Source of the DNA: Micromussa lordhowensis
Lineage: Eukaryota; Cnidaria; Anthozoa; Scleractinia; Lobophylliidae
Reading direction: 5' to 3'
NCBI GenBank assembly: GCA_964020085.1
Contig: OZ026605.1
Span: 48,201-112,200, forward strand
Length of the DNA stretch: 64,000 nucleotides
Shown: in pieces, positions 1 to 15,000 of the stretch
How positions within the stretch are numbered: the stretch's first letter is position 1
How the letters are laid out: every line of letters starts with the position of its first letter
Notes under the pieces: model-generated
What the model saw: the letters and a program-made list of their open reading frames with translations, nothing else
Told to the model about the DNA's origin: nothing
Database searches by the model: none
Made by a program: the position numbers and the translations under genes

Positions 1-3000
1 CAGGGTGTCTTTTCTGGCCTTCTTTTTGCAGTAGTTTCCCCTGGTCCCAACTTTGCAGAATTTCAGAAAACGCGCGCTGGGGGTCCCCTTGGCAAATTTG
101 ACATAGCTCGGCTTCACGGGCACTTTAAGAGGCGCGGTTTGCAGCAAAATGTTCTGCTAGGTTGGCACTTCAAGGAAATTTTAGTTAGGACATGATGGGA
201 TTGGCGCCAGGGTGTTTTTTCTGGCCTTCTTTTTGCAGTAGTTTCCCCTGGTCCCAACTTTGCAGAATTTCAGAAAACGCGCGCTGGGGGTCCCCTTGGC
301 AAATTTGACATAGCTCGGCTTCACGGGCACTTTAAGAGGCGCGGTTTGCAGCAAAATGTTCTGCTAGGTTGGCACTTCAAGGAAATCCTAGTTAGGACAT
401 GATGGGATTGGCGCCAGGGTGTTTTTTCTGGCCTTCTTTTTGCAGTAGTTTCCCCTGGTCCCAACTTTGCAGAATTTCAGAAAACGCGCGCTGGGGGTCC
501 CCTTGGCAAATTTGACATAGCTCGGCTTCACGGGCACTTTAAGAGGCGCGGTTTGCAGCAAAATGTTCTGCTAGGTTGGCACTTCAAGGAAATTTTAGTT
601 AGGACATGATGGGATTGGCGCCAGGGTGTCTTTTCTGGCCTTCTTTTTGCAGTAGTTTCCCCTGGTCCCAACTTTGCAGAATTTCAGAAAACGCGCGCTG
701 GGGGTCCCCTTGGCAAATTTGACATAGCTCGGCTTCACGGGCACTTTAAGAGGCGCGGTTTGCAGCAAAATGTTCTGCTAGGTTGGCACTTCAAGGAAAT
801 CCTAGTTAACACATGATGGGATTGGCGCCAGGGTGTTTTTTCTGGCCTTCTTTTTGCAGTAGTTTCCCCTGGTCCCAACTTTGCAGAATTTCAGAAAACG
901 CGCGCTGGGGGTCCCCTTGGCAAATTTGACATAGCTCGGCTTCACGGGCACTTTAAGAGGCGCGGTTTGCAGCAAAATGTTCTGCTAGGTTGGCACTTCA
1001 AGGAAATTTTAGTTAGGACATGATGGGATTGGCGCCAGGGTGTTTTTTCTGGCCTTCTTTTTGCAGTAGTTTCCCCTGGTCCCAACTTTGCAGAATTTCA
1101 GAAAACGCGCGCTGGGGGTCCCCTTGGCAAATTTGACATAGCTCGGCTTCACGGGCACTTTAAGAGGCGCGGTTTGCAGCAAAATGTTCTGCTAGGTTGG
1201 CACTTCAAGGAAATCCTAGTTAGGACATGATGGGATTGGCGCCAGGGTGTTTTTTCTGGCCTTCTTTTTGCAGTAGTTTCCCCTGGTCCCAACTTTGCAG
1301 AATTTCAGAAAACGCGCGCTGGGGGTCCCCTTGGCAAATTTGACATAGCTCGGCTTCACGGGCACTTTAAGAGGCGCAGTTTGCAGCAAAATGTTCTGCT
1401 AGGTTGGCACTTCAAGGAAATTTTAGTTAGGACATGATGGGATTGGCGCCAGGGTGTCTTTTCTGGCCTTCTTTTTGCAGTAGTTTCCCCTGGTCCCAAC
1501 TTTGCAGAATTTCAGAAAACGCGCGCTGGGGGTCCCCTTGGCAAATTTGACATAGCTCGGCTTCACGGGCACTTTAAGAGGCGCGGTTTGCAGCAAAATG
1601 TTTTGCTAGGTTGGCACTTCAAGGAAATCCTAGTTAACACATGATGGGATTGGCGCCAGGGTGTTTTTTCTGGCCTTCTTTTTGCAGTAGTTTCCCCTGG
1701 TCCCAACTTTGCAGAATTTCAGAAAACGCGCGCTGGGGGTCCCCTTGGCAAATTTGACATAGCTCAGCTTCACGGGCACTTTAAGAGGCGCGGTTTGCAG
1801 CAAAATGTTCTGCTAGGTTGGCACTTCAAGGAAATTTTAGTTAGGACATGATGGGATTGGCGCCAGGGTGTTTTTTCTGGCCTTCTTTTTGCAGTAGTTT
1901 CCCCTGGTCCCAACTTTGCAGAATTTCAGAAAACGCGCGCTGGGGGTCCCCTTGGCAAATTTGACATAGCTCGGCTTCACGGGCACTTTAAGAGGCGCGG
2001 TTTGCAGCAAAATGTTCTGCTAGGTTGGCACTTCAAGGAAATCCTAGTTAGGACATGATGGGATTGGCGCCAGGGTGTTTTTCCTGGCCTTCTTTTTGCA
2101 GTAGTTTCCCCTGGTCCCAACTTTGCAGAATTTCAGAAAACGCGCGCTGGGGGTCCCCTTGGCAAATTTGACATAGCTCGGCTTCACGGGCACTTTAAGA
2201 GGCGCGGTTTGCAGCAAAATGTTCTGCTAGGCTGGCACTTCAAGGAAATTTTAGTTAGGACATGATGGGATTGGCGCCAGGGTGTCTTTTCTGGCCTTCT
2301 TTTTGCAGTAGTTTCCCCTGGTCCCAACTTTGCAGAATTTCAGAAAACGCGCGCTGGGGGTCCCCTTGGCAAATTTGACATAGCTCGGCTTCACGGGCAC
2401 TTTAAGAGGCGCGGTTTGCAGCAAAATGTTCTGCTAGGTTGGCACTTCAAGGAAATCCTAGTTAACACATGATGGGATTGGCGCCAGGGTGTTTTTTCTG
2501 GCCTTCTTTTTGCAGTAGTTTCCCCTGGTCCCAACTTTGCAGAATTTCAGAAAACGCGCGCTGGGGGTCCCCTTGGCAAATTTGACATAGCTCGGCTTCA
2601 CGGGCACTTTAAGAGGCGCGGTTTGCAGCAAAATGTTCTGCTAGGTTGGCACTTCAAGGAAATTTTAGTTAGGACATGATGGGATTGGCGCCAGGGTGTT
2701 TTTTCTGGCCTTCTTTTTGCAGTAGTTTCCCCTGGTCCCAACTTTGCAGAATTTCAGAAAACGCGCGCTGGGGGTCCCCTTGGCAAATTTGACATAGCTC
2801 GGCTTCACGGGCACTTTAAGAGGCGCGGTTTGCAGCAAAATGTTCTGCTAGGTTGGCACTTCAAGGAAATCCTAGTTAGGACATGATGGGATTGGCGCCA
2901 GGGTGTTTTTTCTGGCCTTCTTTTTGCAGTAGTTTCCCCTGGTCCCAACTTTGCAGAATTTCAGAAAACGCGCGCTGGGGGTCCCCTTGGCAAATTTGAC

Positions 3001-6000
3001 ATAGCTCGGCTTCACGGGCACTTTAAGAGGCGCGGTTTGCAGCAAAATGTTCTGCTAGGTTGGCACTTCAAGGAAATTTTAGTTAGGACATGATGGGATT
3101 GGCGCCAGGGTGTCTTTTCTGGCCTTCTTTTTGCAGTAGTTTCCCCTGGTCCCAACTTTGCAGAATTTCAGAAAACGCGCGCTGGGGGTCCCCTTGGCAA
3201 ATTTGACATAGCTCGGCTTCACGGGCACTTTAAGAGGCGCGGTTTGCAGCAAAATGTTCTGCTAGGTTGGCACTTCAAGGAAATCCTAGTTAACACATGA
3301 TGGGATTGGCGCCAGGGTGTCTTTTCTGGCCTTCTTTTTGCAGTAGTTTCCCCTGGTCCCAACTTTGCAGAATTTCAGAAAACGCGCGCTGGGGGTCCCC
3401 TTGGCAAATTTGACATAGCTCGGCTTCACGGGCACTTTAAGAGGCGCGGTTTGCAGCAAAATGTTCTGCTAGGTTGGCACTTCAAGGAAATTTTAGTTAG
3501 GACATGATGGGATTGGCGCCAGGGTGTTTTTTCTGGCCTTCTTTTTGCAGTAGTTTCCCCTGGTCCCAACTTTGCAGAATTTCAGAAAACGCGCGCTGGG
3601 GGTCCCCTTGGCAAATTTGACATAGCTCGGCTTCACGGGCACTTTAAGAGGCGCGGTTTGCAGCAAAATGTTCTGCTAGGTTGGCACTTCAAGGAAATCC
3701 TAGTTAGGACATGATGGGATTGGCGCCAGGGTGTCTTTTCTGGCCTTCTTTTTGCAGTAGTTTCCCCTGGTCCCAACTTTGCAGAATTTCAGAAAACGCG
3801 CGCTGGGGGTCCCCTTGGCAAATTTGACATAGCTCGGCTTCACGGGCACTTTAAGAGGCGCGGTTTGCAGCAAAATGTTCTGCTAGGTTGGCACTTCAAG
3901 GAAATTTTAGTTAGGACATGATGGGATTGGCGCCAGGGTGTTTTTTCTGGCCTTCTTTTTGCAGTAGTTTCCCCTGGTCCCAACTTTGCAGAATTTCAGA
4001 AAACGCGCGCTGGGGGTCCCCTTGGCAAATTTGACATAGCTCGGCTTCACGGGCACTTTAAGAGGCGCGGTTTGCAGCAAAATGTTCTGCTAGGTTGGCA
4101 CTTCAAGGAAATCCTAGTTAGGACATGATGGGATTGGCGCCAGGGTGTTTTTTCTGGCCTTCTTTTTGCAGTAGTTTCCCCTGGTCCCAACTTTGCAGAA
4201 TTTCAGAAAACGCGCGCTGGGGGTCCCCTTGGCAAATTTGACATAGCTCGGCTTCACGGGCACTTTAAGAGGCGCGGTTTGCAGCAAAATGTTCTGCTAG
4301 GTTGGCACTTCAAGGAAATTTTAGTTAGGACATGATGGGATTGGCGCCAGGGTGTCTTTTCTGGCCTTCTTTTTGCAGTAGTTTCCCCTGGTCCCAACTT
4401 TGCAGAATTTCAGAAAACGCGCGCTGGGGGTCCCCTTGGCAAATTTGACATAGCTCGGCTTCACGGGCACTTTAAGAGGCGCGGTTTGCAGCAAAATGTT
4501 CTGCTAGGTTGGCACTTCAAGGAAATCCTAGTTAACACATGATGGGATTGGCGCCAGGGTGTTTTTTCTGGCCTTCTTTTTGCAGTAGTTTCCCCTGGTC
4601 CCAACTTTGCAGAATTTCAGAAAACGCGCGCTGGGGGTCCCCTTGGCAAATTTGACATAGCTCGGCTTCACGGGCACTTTAAGAGGCGCGGTTTGCAGCA
4701 AAATGTTCTGCTAGGTTGGCACTTCAAGGAAATTTTAGTTAGGACATGATGGGATTGGCGCCAGGGTGTTTTTTCTGGCCTTCTTTTTGCAGTAGTTTCC
4801 CCTGGTCCCAACTTTGCAGAATTTCAGAAAACGCGCGCTGGGGGTCCCCTTGGCAAATTTGACATAGCTCGGCTTCACGGGCACTTTAAGAGGCGCGGTT
4901 TGCAGCAAAATGTTCTGCTAGGTTGGCACTTCAAGGAAATCCTAGTTAGGACATGATGGGATTGGCGCCAGGGTGTCTTTTCTGGCCTTCTTTTTGCAGT
5001 AGTTTCCCCTGGTCCCAACTTTGCAGAATTTCAGAAAACGCGCGCTGGGGGTCCCCTTGGCAAATTTGACATAGCTCGGCTTCACGGGCACTTTAAGAGG
5101 CGCAGTTTGCAGCAAAATGTTCTGCTAGGTTGGCACTTCAAGGAAATTTTAGTTAGGACATGATGGGATTGGCGCCAGGGTGTCTTTTCTGGCCTTCTTT
5201 TTGCAGTAGTTTCCCCTGGTCCCAACTTTGCAGAATTTCAGAAAACGCGCGCTGGGGGTCCCCTTGGCAAATTTGACATAGCTCGGCTTCACGGGCACTT
5301 TAAGAGGCGCGGTTTGCAGCAAAATGTTTTGCTAGGTTGGCACTTCAAGGAAATCCTAGTTAACACATGATGGGATTGGCGCCAGGGTGTTTTTTCTGGC
5401 CTTCTTTTTGCAGTAGTTTCCCCTGGTCCCAACTTTGCAGAATTTCAGAAAACGCGCGCTGGGGGTCCCCTTGGCAAATTTGACATAGCTCAGCTTCACG
5501 GGCACTTTAAGAGGCGCGGTTTGCAGCAAAATGTTCTGCTAGGTTGGCACTTCAAGGAAATTTTAGTTAGGACATGATGGGATTGGCGCCAGGGTGTTTT
5601 TTCTGGCCTTCTTTTTGCAGTAGTTTCCCCTGGTCCCAACTTTGCAGAATTTCAGAAAACGCGCGCTGGGGGTCCCCTTGGCAAATTTGACATAGCTCGG
5701 CTTCACGGGCACTTTAAGAGGCGCGGTTTGCAGCAAAATGTTCTGCTAGGTTGGCACTTCAAGGAAATCCTAGTTAGGACATGATGGGATTGGCGCCAGG
5801 GTGTTTTTCCTGGCCTTCTTTTTGCAGTAGTTTCCCCTGGTCCCAACTTTGCAGAATTTCAGAAAACGCGCGCTGGGGGTCCCCTTGGCAAATTTGACAT
5901 AGCTCGGCTTCACGGGCACTTTAAGAGGCGCGGTTTGCAGCAAAATGTTCTGCTAGGCTGGCACTTCAAGGAAATTTTAGTTAGGACATGATGGGATTGG

Positions 6001-9000
6001 CGCCAGGGTGTCTTTTCTGGCCTTCTTTTTGCAGTAGTTTCCCCTGGTCCCAACTTTGCAGAATTTCAGAAAACGCGCGCTGGGGGTCCCCTTGGCAAAT
6101 TTGACATAGCTCGGCTTCACGGGCACTTTAAGAGGCGCGGTTTGCAGCAAAATGTTCTGCTAGGTTGGCACTTCAAGGAAATCCTAGTTAACACATGATG
6201 GGATTGGCGCCAGGGTGTTTTTTCTGGCCTTCTTTTTGCAGTAGTTTCCCCTGGTCCCAACTTTGCAGAATTTCAGAAAACGCGCGCTGGGGGTCCCCTT
6301 GGCAAATTTGACATAGCTCGGCTTCACGGGCACTTTAAGAGGCGCGGTTTGCAGCAAAATGTTCTGCTAGGTTGGCACTTCAAGGAAATTTTAGTTAGGA
6401 CATGATGGGATTGGCGCCAGGGTGTTTTTTCTGGCCTTCTTTTTGCAGTAGTTTCCCCTGGTCCCAACTTTGCAGAATTTCAGAAAACGCGCGCTGGGGG
6501 TCCCCTTGGCAAATTTGACATAGCTCGGCTTCACGGGCACTTTAAGAGGCGCGGTTTGCAGCAAAATGTTCTGCTAGGTTGGCACTTCAAGGAAATCCTA
6601 GTTAGGACATGATGGGATTGGCGCCAGGGTGTTTTTTCTGGCCTTCTTTTTGCAGTAGTTTCCCCTGGTCCCAACTTTGCAGAATTTCAGAAAACGCGCG
6701 CTGGGGGTCCCCTTGGCAAATTTGACATAGCTCGGCTTCACGGGCACTTTAAGAGGCGCGGTTTGCAGCAAAATGTTCTGCTAGGTTGGCACTTCAAGGA
6801 AATTTTAGTTAGGACATGATGGGATTGGCGCCAGGGTGTCTTTTCTGGCCTTCTTTTTGCAGTAGTTTCCCCTGGTCCCAACTTTGCAGAATTTCAGAAA
6901 ACGCGCGCTGGGGGTCCCCTTGGCAAATTTGACATAGCTCGGCTTCACGGGCACTTTAAGAGGCGCGGTTTGCAGCAAAATGTTCTGCTAGGTTGGCACT
7001 TCAAGGAAATCCTAGTTAACACATGATGGGATTGGCGCCAGGGTGTCTTTTCTGGCCTTCTTTTTGCAGTAGTTTCCCCTGGTCCCAACTTTGCAGAATT
7101 TCAGAAAACGCGCGCTGGGGGTCCCCTTGGCAAATTTGACATAGCTCGGCTTCACGGGCACTTTAAGAGGCGCGGTTTGCAGCAAAATGTTCTGCTAGGT
7201 TGGCACTTCAAGGAAATCCTAGTTAGGACATGATGGGATTGGCGCCAGGGTGTTTTTTCTGGCCTTCTTTTTGCAGTAGTTTCCCCTGGTCCCAACTTTG
7301 CAGAATTTCAGAAAACGCGCGCTGGGGGTCCCCTTGGCAAATTTGACATAGCTCGGCTTCACGGGCACTTTAAGAGGCGCGGTTTGCAGCAAAATGTTCT
7401 GCTAGGTTGGCACTTCAAGGAAATCCTAGTTAGGACATGATGGGATTGGCGCCAGGGTGTCTTTTCTGGCCTTCTTTTTGCAGTAGTTTCCCCTGGTCCC
7501 AACTTTGCAGAATTTCAGAAAACGCGCGCTGGGGGTCCCCTTGGCAAATTTGACATAGCTCGGCTTCACGGGCACTTTAAGAGGCGCGGTTTGCAGCAAA
7601 ATGTTCTGCTAGGTTGGCACTTCAAGGAAATTTTAGTTAGGACATGATGGGATTGGCGCCAGGGTGTTTTTTCTGGCCTTCTTTTTGCAGTAGTTTCCCC
7701 TGGTCCCAACTTTGCAGAATTTCAGAAAACGCGCGCTGGGGGTCCCCTTGGCAAATTTGACATAGCTCGGCTTCACGGGCACTTTAAGAGGCGCGGTTTG
7801 CAGCAAAATGTTCTGCTAGGTTGGCACTTCAAGGAAATCCTAGTTAGGACATGATGGGATTGGCGCCAGGGTGTTTTTTCTGGCCTTCTTTTTGCAGTAG
7901 TTTCCCCTGGTCCCAACTTTGCAGAATTTCAGAAAACGCGCGCTGGGGGTCCCCTTGGCAAATTTGACATAGCTCGGCTTCACGGGCACTTTAAGAGGCG
8001 CGGTTTGCAGCAAAATGTTCTGCTAGGTTGGCACTTCAAGGAAATTTTAGTTAGGACATGATGGGATTGGCGCCAGGGTGTCTTTGCTGGCCTTCTTTTT
8101 GCAGTAGTTTCCCCTGGTCCCAACTTTGCAGAATTTCAGAAAACGCGCGCTGGGGGTCCCCTTGGCAAATTTGACATAGCTCGGCTTCACGGGCACTTTA
8201 AGAGGCGCGGTTTGCAGCAAAATGTTCTGCTAGGTTGGCACTTCAAGGAAATCCTAGTTAACACATGATGGGATTGGCGCCAGGGTGTTTTTTCTGGCCT
8301 TCTTTTTGCAGTAGTTTCCCCTGGTCCCAACTTTGCAGAATTTCAGAAAACGCGCGCTGGGGGTCCCCTTGGCAAATTTGACATAGCTCGGCTTCACGGG
8401 CACTTTAAGAGGCGCGGTTTGCAGCAAAATGTTCTGCTAGGTTGGCACTTCAAGGAAATTTTAGTTAGGACATGATGGGATTGGCGCCAGGGTGTTTTTT
8501 CTGGCCTTCTTTTTGCAGTAGTTTCCCCTGGTCCCAACTTTGCAGAATTTCAGAAAACGCGCGCTGGGGGTCCCCTTGGCAAATTTGACATAGCTCGGCT
8601 TCACGGGCACTTTAAGAGGCGCGGTTTGCAGCAAAATGTTCTGCTAGGTTGGCACTTCAAGGAAATCCTAGTTAGGACATGATGGGATTGGCGCCAGGGT
8701 GTCTTTTCTGGCCTTCTTTTTGCAGTAGTTTCCCCTGGTCCCAACTTTGCAGAATTTCAGAAAACGCGCGCTGGGGGTCCCCTTGGCAAATTTGACATAG
8801 CTCGGCTTCACGGGCACTTTAAGAGGCGCAGTTTGCAGCAAAATGTTCTGCTAGGTTGGCACTTCAAGGAAATTTTAGTTAGGACATGATGGGATTGGCG
8901 CCAGGGTGTCTTTTCTGGCCTTCTTTTTGCAGTAGTTTCCCCTGGTCCCAACTTTGCAGAATTTCAGAAAACGCGCGCTGGGGGTCCCCTTGGCAAATTT

Positions 9001-12000
9001 GACATAGCTCAGCTTCACGGGCACTTTAAGAGGCGCGGTTTGCAGCAAAATGTTCTGCTAGGTTGGCACTTCAAGGAAATTTTAGTTAGGACATGATGGG
9101 ATTGGCGCCAGGGTGTTTTTTCTGGCCTTCTTTTTGCAGTAGTTTCCCCTGGTCCCAACTTTGCAGAATTTCAGAAAACGCGCGCTGGGGGTCCCCTTGG
9201 CAAATTTGACATAGCTCGGCTTCACGGGCACTTTAAGAGGCGCGGTTTGCAGCAAAATGTTCTGCTAGGTTGGCACTTCAAGGAAATCCTAGTTAGGACA
9301 TGATGGGATTGGCGCCAGGGTGTTTTTCCTGGCCTTCTTTTTGCAGTAGTTTCCCCTGGTCCCAACTTTGCAGAATTTCAGAAAACGCGCGCTGGGGGTC
9401 CCCTTGGCAAATTTGACATAGCTCGGCTTCACGGGCACTTTAAGAGGCGCGGTTTGCAGCAAAATGTTCTGCTAGGCTGGCACTTCAAGGAAATTTTAGT
9501 TAGGACATGATGGGATTGGCGCCAGGGTGTCTTTTCTGGCCTTCTTTTTGCAGTAGTTTCCCCTGGTCCCAACTTTGCAGAATTTCAGAAAACGCGCGCT
9601 GGGGGTCCCCTTGGCAAATTTGACATAGCTCGGCTTCACGGGCACTTTAAGAGGCGCGGTTTGCAGCAAAATGTTCTGCTAGGTTGGCACTTCAAGGAAA
9701 TCCTAGTTAACACATGATGGGATTGGCGCCAGGGTGTTTTTTCTGGCCTTCTTTTTGCAGTAGTTTCCCCTGGTCCCAACTTTGCAGAATTTCAGAAAAC
9801 GCGCGCTGGGGGTCCCCTTGGCAAATTTGACATAGCTCGGCTTCACGGGCACTTTAAGAGGCGCGGTTTGCAGCAAAATGTTCTGCTAGGTTGGCACTTC
9901 AAGGAAATTTTAGTTAGGACATGATGGGATTGGCGCCAGGGTGTTTTTTCTGGCCTTCTTTTTGCAGTAGTTTCCCCTGGTCCCAACTTTGCAGAATTTC
10001 AGAAAACGCGCGCTGGGGGTCCCCTTGGCAAATTTGACATAGCTCGGCTTCACGGGCACTTTAAGAGGCGCGGTTTGCAGCAAAATGTTCTGCTAGGTTG
10101 GCACTTCAAGGAAATCCTAGTTAGGACATGATGGGATTGGCGCCAGGGTGTTTTTTCTGGCCTTCTTTTTGCAGTAGTTTCCCCTGGTCCCAACTTTGCA
10201 GAATTTCAGAAAACGCGCGCTGGGGGTCCCCTTGGCAAATTTGACATAGCTCGGCTTCACGGGCACTTTAAGAGGCGCGGTTTGCAGCAAAATGTTCTGC
10301 TAGGTTGGCACTTCAAGGAAATTTTAGTTAGGACATGATGGGATTGGCGCCAGGGTGTCTTTTCTGGCCTTCTTTTTGCAGTAGTTTCCCCTGGTCCCAA
10401 CTTTGCAGAATTTCAGAAAACGCGCGCTGGGGGTCCCCTTGGCAAATTTGACATAGCTCGGCTTCACGGGCACTTTAAGAGGCGCGGTTTGCAGCAAAAT
10501 GTTCTGCTAGGTTGGCACTTCAAGGAAATCCTAGTTAACACATGATGGGATTGGCGCCAGGGTGTCTTTTCTGGCCTTCTTTTTGCAGTAGTTTCCCCTG
10601 GTCCCAACTTTGCAGAATTTCAGAAAACGCGCGCTGGGGGTCCCCTTGGCAAATTTGACATAGCTCGGCTTCACGGGCACTTTAAGAGGCGCGGTTTGCA
10701 GCAAAATGTTCTGCTAGGTTGGCACTTCAAGGAAATTTTAGTTAGGACATGATGGGATTGGCGCCAGGGTGTTTTTTCTGGCCTTCTTTTTGCAGTAGTT
10801 TCCCCTGGTCCCAACTTTGCAGAATTTCAGAAAACGCGCGCTGGGGGTCCCCTTGGCAAATTTGACATAGCTCGGCTTCACGGGCACTTTAAGAGGCGCG
10901 GTTTGCAGCAAAATGTTCTGCTAGGTTGGCACTTCAAGGAAATCCTAGTTAGGACATGATGGGATTGGCGCCAGGGTGTCTTTTCTGGCCTTCTTTTTGC
11001 AGTAGTTTCCCCTGGTCCCAACTTTGCAGAATTTCAGAAAACGCGCGCTGGGGGTCCCCTTGGCAAATTTGACATAGCTCGGCTTCACGGGCACTTTAAG
11101 AGGCGCGGTTTGCAGCAAAATGTTCTGCTAGGTTGGCACTTCAAGGAAATTTTAGTTAGGACATGATGGGATTGGCGCCAGGGTGTTTTTTCTGGCCTTC
11201 TTTTTGCAGTAGTTTCCCCTGGTCCCAACTTTGCAGAATTTCAGAAAACGCGCGCTGGGGGTCCCCTTGGCAAATTTGACATAGCTCGGCTTCACGGGCA
11301 CTTTAAGAGGCGCGGTTTGCAGCAAAATGTTCTGCTAGGTTGGCACTTCAAGGAAATCCTAGTTAGGACATGATGGGATTGGCGCCAGGGTGTTTTTTCT
11401 GGCCTTCTTTTTGCAGTAGTTTCCCCTGGTCCCAACTTTGCAGAATTTCAGAAAACGCGCGCTGGGGGTCCCCTTGGCAAATTTGACATAGCTCGGCTTC
11501 ACGGGCACTTTAAGAGGCGCGGTTTGCAGCAAAATGTTCTGCTAGGTTGGCACTTCAAGGAAATTTTAGTTAGGACATGATGGGATTGGCGCCAGGGTGT
11601 CTTTGCTGGCCTTCTTTTTGCAGTAGTTTCCCCTGGTCCCAACTTTGCAGAATTTCAGAAAACGCGCGCTGGGGGTCCCCTTGGCAAATTTGACATAGCT
11701 CGGCTTCACGGGCACTTTAAGAGGCGCGGTTTGCAGCAAAATGTTCTGCTAGGTTGGCACTTCAAGGAAATCCTAGTTAACACATGATGGGATTGGCGCC
11801 AGGGTGTTTTTTCTGGCCTTCTTTTTGCAGTAGTTTCCCCTGGTCCCAACTTTGCAGAATTTCAGAAAACGCGCGCTGGGGGTCCCCTTGGCAAATTTGA
11901 CATAGCTCGGCTTCACGGGCACTTTAAGAGGCGCGGTTTGCAGCAAAATGTTCTGCTAGGTTGGCACTTCAAGGAAATTTTAGTTAGGACATGATGGGAT

Positions 12001-15000
12001 TGGCGCCAGGGTGTTTTTTCTGGCCTTCTTTTTGCAGTAGTTTCCCCTGGTCCCAACTTTGCAGAATTTCAGAAAACGCGCGCTGGGGGTCCCCTTGGCA
12101 AATTTGACATAGCTCGGCTTCACGGGCACTTTAAGAGGCGCGGTTTGCAGCAAAATGTTCTGCTAGGTTGGCACTTCAAGGAAATCCTAGTTAGGACATG
12201 ATGGGATTGGCGCCAGGGTGTCTTTTCTGGCCTTCTTTTTGCAGTAGTTTCCCCTGGTCCCAACTTTGCAGAATTTCAGAAAACGCGCGCTGGGGGTCCC
12301 CTTGGCAAATTTGACATAGCTCGGCTTCACGGGCACTTTAAGAGGCGCAGTTTGCAGCAAAATGTTCTGCTAGGTTGGCACTTCAAGGAAATTTTAGTTA
12401 GGACATGATGGGATTGGCGCCAGGGTGTCTTTTCTGGCCTTCTTTTTGCAGTAGTTTCCCCTGGTCCCAACTTTGCAGAATTTCAGAAAACGCGCGCTGG
12501 GGGTCCCCTTGGCAAATTTGACATAGCTCGGCTTCACGGGCACTTTAAGAGGCGCGGTTTGCAGCAAAATGTTCTGCTAGGTTGGCACTTCAAGGAAATC
12601 CTAGTTAGGACATGATGGGATTGGCGCCAGGGTGTTTTTTCTGGCCTTCTTTTTGCAGTAGTTTCCCCTGGTCCCAACTTTGCAGAATTTCAGAAAACGC
12701 GCGCTGGGGGTCCCCTTGGCAAATTTGACATAGCTCGGCTTCACGGGCACTTTAAGAGGCGCGGTTTGCAGCAAAATGTTCTGCTAGGTTGGCACTTCAA
12801 GGAAATTTTAGTTAGGACATGATGGGATTGGCGCCAGGGTGTCTTTGCTGGCCTTCTTTTTGCAGTAGTTTCCCCTGGTCCCAACTTTGCAGAATTTCAG
12901 AAAACGCGCGCTGGGGGTCCCCTTGGCAAATTTGACATAGCTCGGCTTCACGGGCACTTTAAGAGGCGCGGTTTGCAGCAAAATGTTCTGCTAGGTTGGC
13001 ACTTCAAGGAAATCCTAGTTAACACATGATGGGATTGGCGCCAGGGTGTTTTTTCTGGCCTTCTTTTTGCAGTAGTTTCCCCTGGTCCCAACTTTGCAGA
13101 ATTTCAGAAAACGCGCGCTGGGGGTCCCCTTGGCAAATTTGACATAGCTCGGCTTCACGGGCACTTTAAGAGGCGCGGTTTGCAGCAAAATGTTCTGCTA
13201 GGTTGGCACTTCAAGGAAATTTTAGTTAGGACATGATGGGATTGGCGCCAGGGTGTTTTTTCTGGCCTTCTTTTTGCAGTAGTTTCCCCTGGTCCCAACT
13301 TTGCAGAATTTCAGAAAACGCGCGCTGGGGGTCCCCTTGGCAAATTTGACATAGCTCGGCTTCACGGGCACTTTAAGAGGCGCGGTTTGCAGCAAAATGT
13401 TCTGCTAGGTTGGCACTTCAAGGAAATCCTAGTTAGGACATGATGGGATTGGCGCCAGGGTGTCTTTTCTGGCCTTCTTTTTGCAGTAGTTTCCCCTGGT
13501 CCCAACTTTGCAGAATTTCAGAAAACGCGCGCTGGGGGTCCCCTTGGCAAATTTGACATAGCTCGGCTTCACGGGCACTTTAAGAGGCGCAGTTTGCAGC
13601 AAAATGTTCTGCTAGGTTGGCACTTCAAGGAAATTTTAGTTAGGACATGATGGGATTGGCGCCAGGGTGTCTTTTCTGGCCTTCTTTTTGCAGTAGTTTC
13701 CCCTGGTCCCAACTTTGCAGAATTTCAGAAAACGCGCGCTGGGGGTCCCCTTGGCAAATTTGACATAGCTCGGCTTCACGGGCACTTTAAGAGGCGCGGT
13801 TTGCAGCAAAATGTTTTGCTAGGTTGGCACTTCAAGGAAATCCTAGTTAACACATGATGGGATTGGCGCCAGGGTGTTTTTTCTGGCCTTCTTTTTGCAG
13901 TAGTTTCCCCTGGTCCCAACTTTGCAGAATTTCAGAAAACGCGCGCTGGGGGTCCCCTTGGCAAATTTGACATAGCTCAGCTTCACGGGCACTTTAAGAG
14001 GCGCGGTTTGCAGCAAAATGTTCTGCTAGGTTGGCACTTCAAGGAAATTTTAGTTAGGACATGATGGGATTGGCGCCAGGGTGTTTTTTCTGGCCTTCTT
14101 TTTGCAGTAGTTTCCCCTGGTCCCAACTTTGCAGAATTTCAGAAAACGCGCGCTGGGGGTCCCCTTGGCAAATTTGACATAGCTCGGCTTCACGGGCACT
14201 TTAAGAGGCGCGGTTTGCAGCAAAATGTTCTGCTAGGTTGGCACTTCAAGGAAATCCTAGTTAGGACATGATGGGATTGGCGCCAGGGTGTTTTTTCTGG
14301 CCTTCTTTTTGCAGTAGTTTCCCCTGGTCCCAACTTTGCAGAATTTCAGAAAACGCGCGCTGGGGGTCCCCTTGGCAAATTTGACATAGCTCGGCTTCAC
14401 GGGCACTTTAAGAGGCGCGGTTTGCAGCAAAATGTTCTGCTAGGTTGGCACTTCAAGGAAATTTTAGTTAGGACATGATGGGATTGGCGCCAGGGTGTTT
14501 TTTCTGGCCTTCTTTTTGCAGTAGTTTCCCCTGGTCCCAACTTTGCAGAATTTCAGAAAACGCGCGCTGGGGGTCCCCTTGGCAAATTTGACATAGCTCG
14601 GCTTCACGGGCACTTTAAGAGGCGCGGTTTGCAGCAAAATGTTCTGCTAGGTTGGCACTTCAAGGAAATCCTAGTTAGGACATGATGGGATTGGCGCCAG
14701 GGTGTTTTTTCTGGCCTTCTTTTTGCAGTAGTTTCCCCTGGTCCCAACTTTGCAGAATTTCAGAAAACGCGCGCTGGGGGTCCCCTTGGCAAATTTGACA
14801 TAGCTCGGCTTCACGGGCACTTTAAGAGGCGCGGTTTGCAGCAAAATGTTCTGCTAGGTTGGCACTTCAAGGAAATTTTAGTTAGGACATGATGGGATTG
14901 GCGCCAGGGTGTCTTTTCTGGCCTTCTTTTTGCAGTAGTTTCCCCTGGTCCCAACTTTGCAGAATTTCAGAAAACGCGCGCTGGGGGTCCCCTTGGCAAA

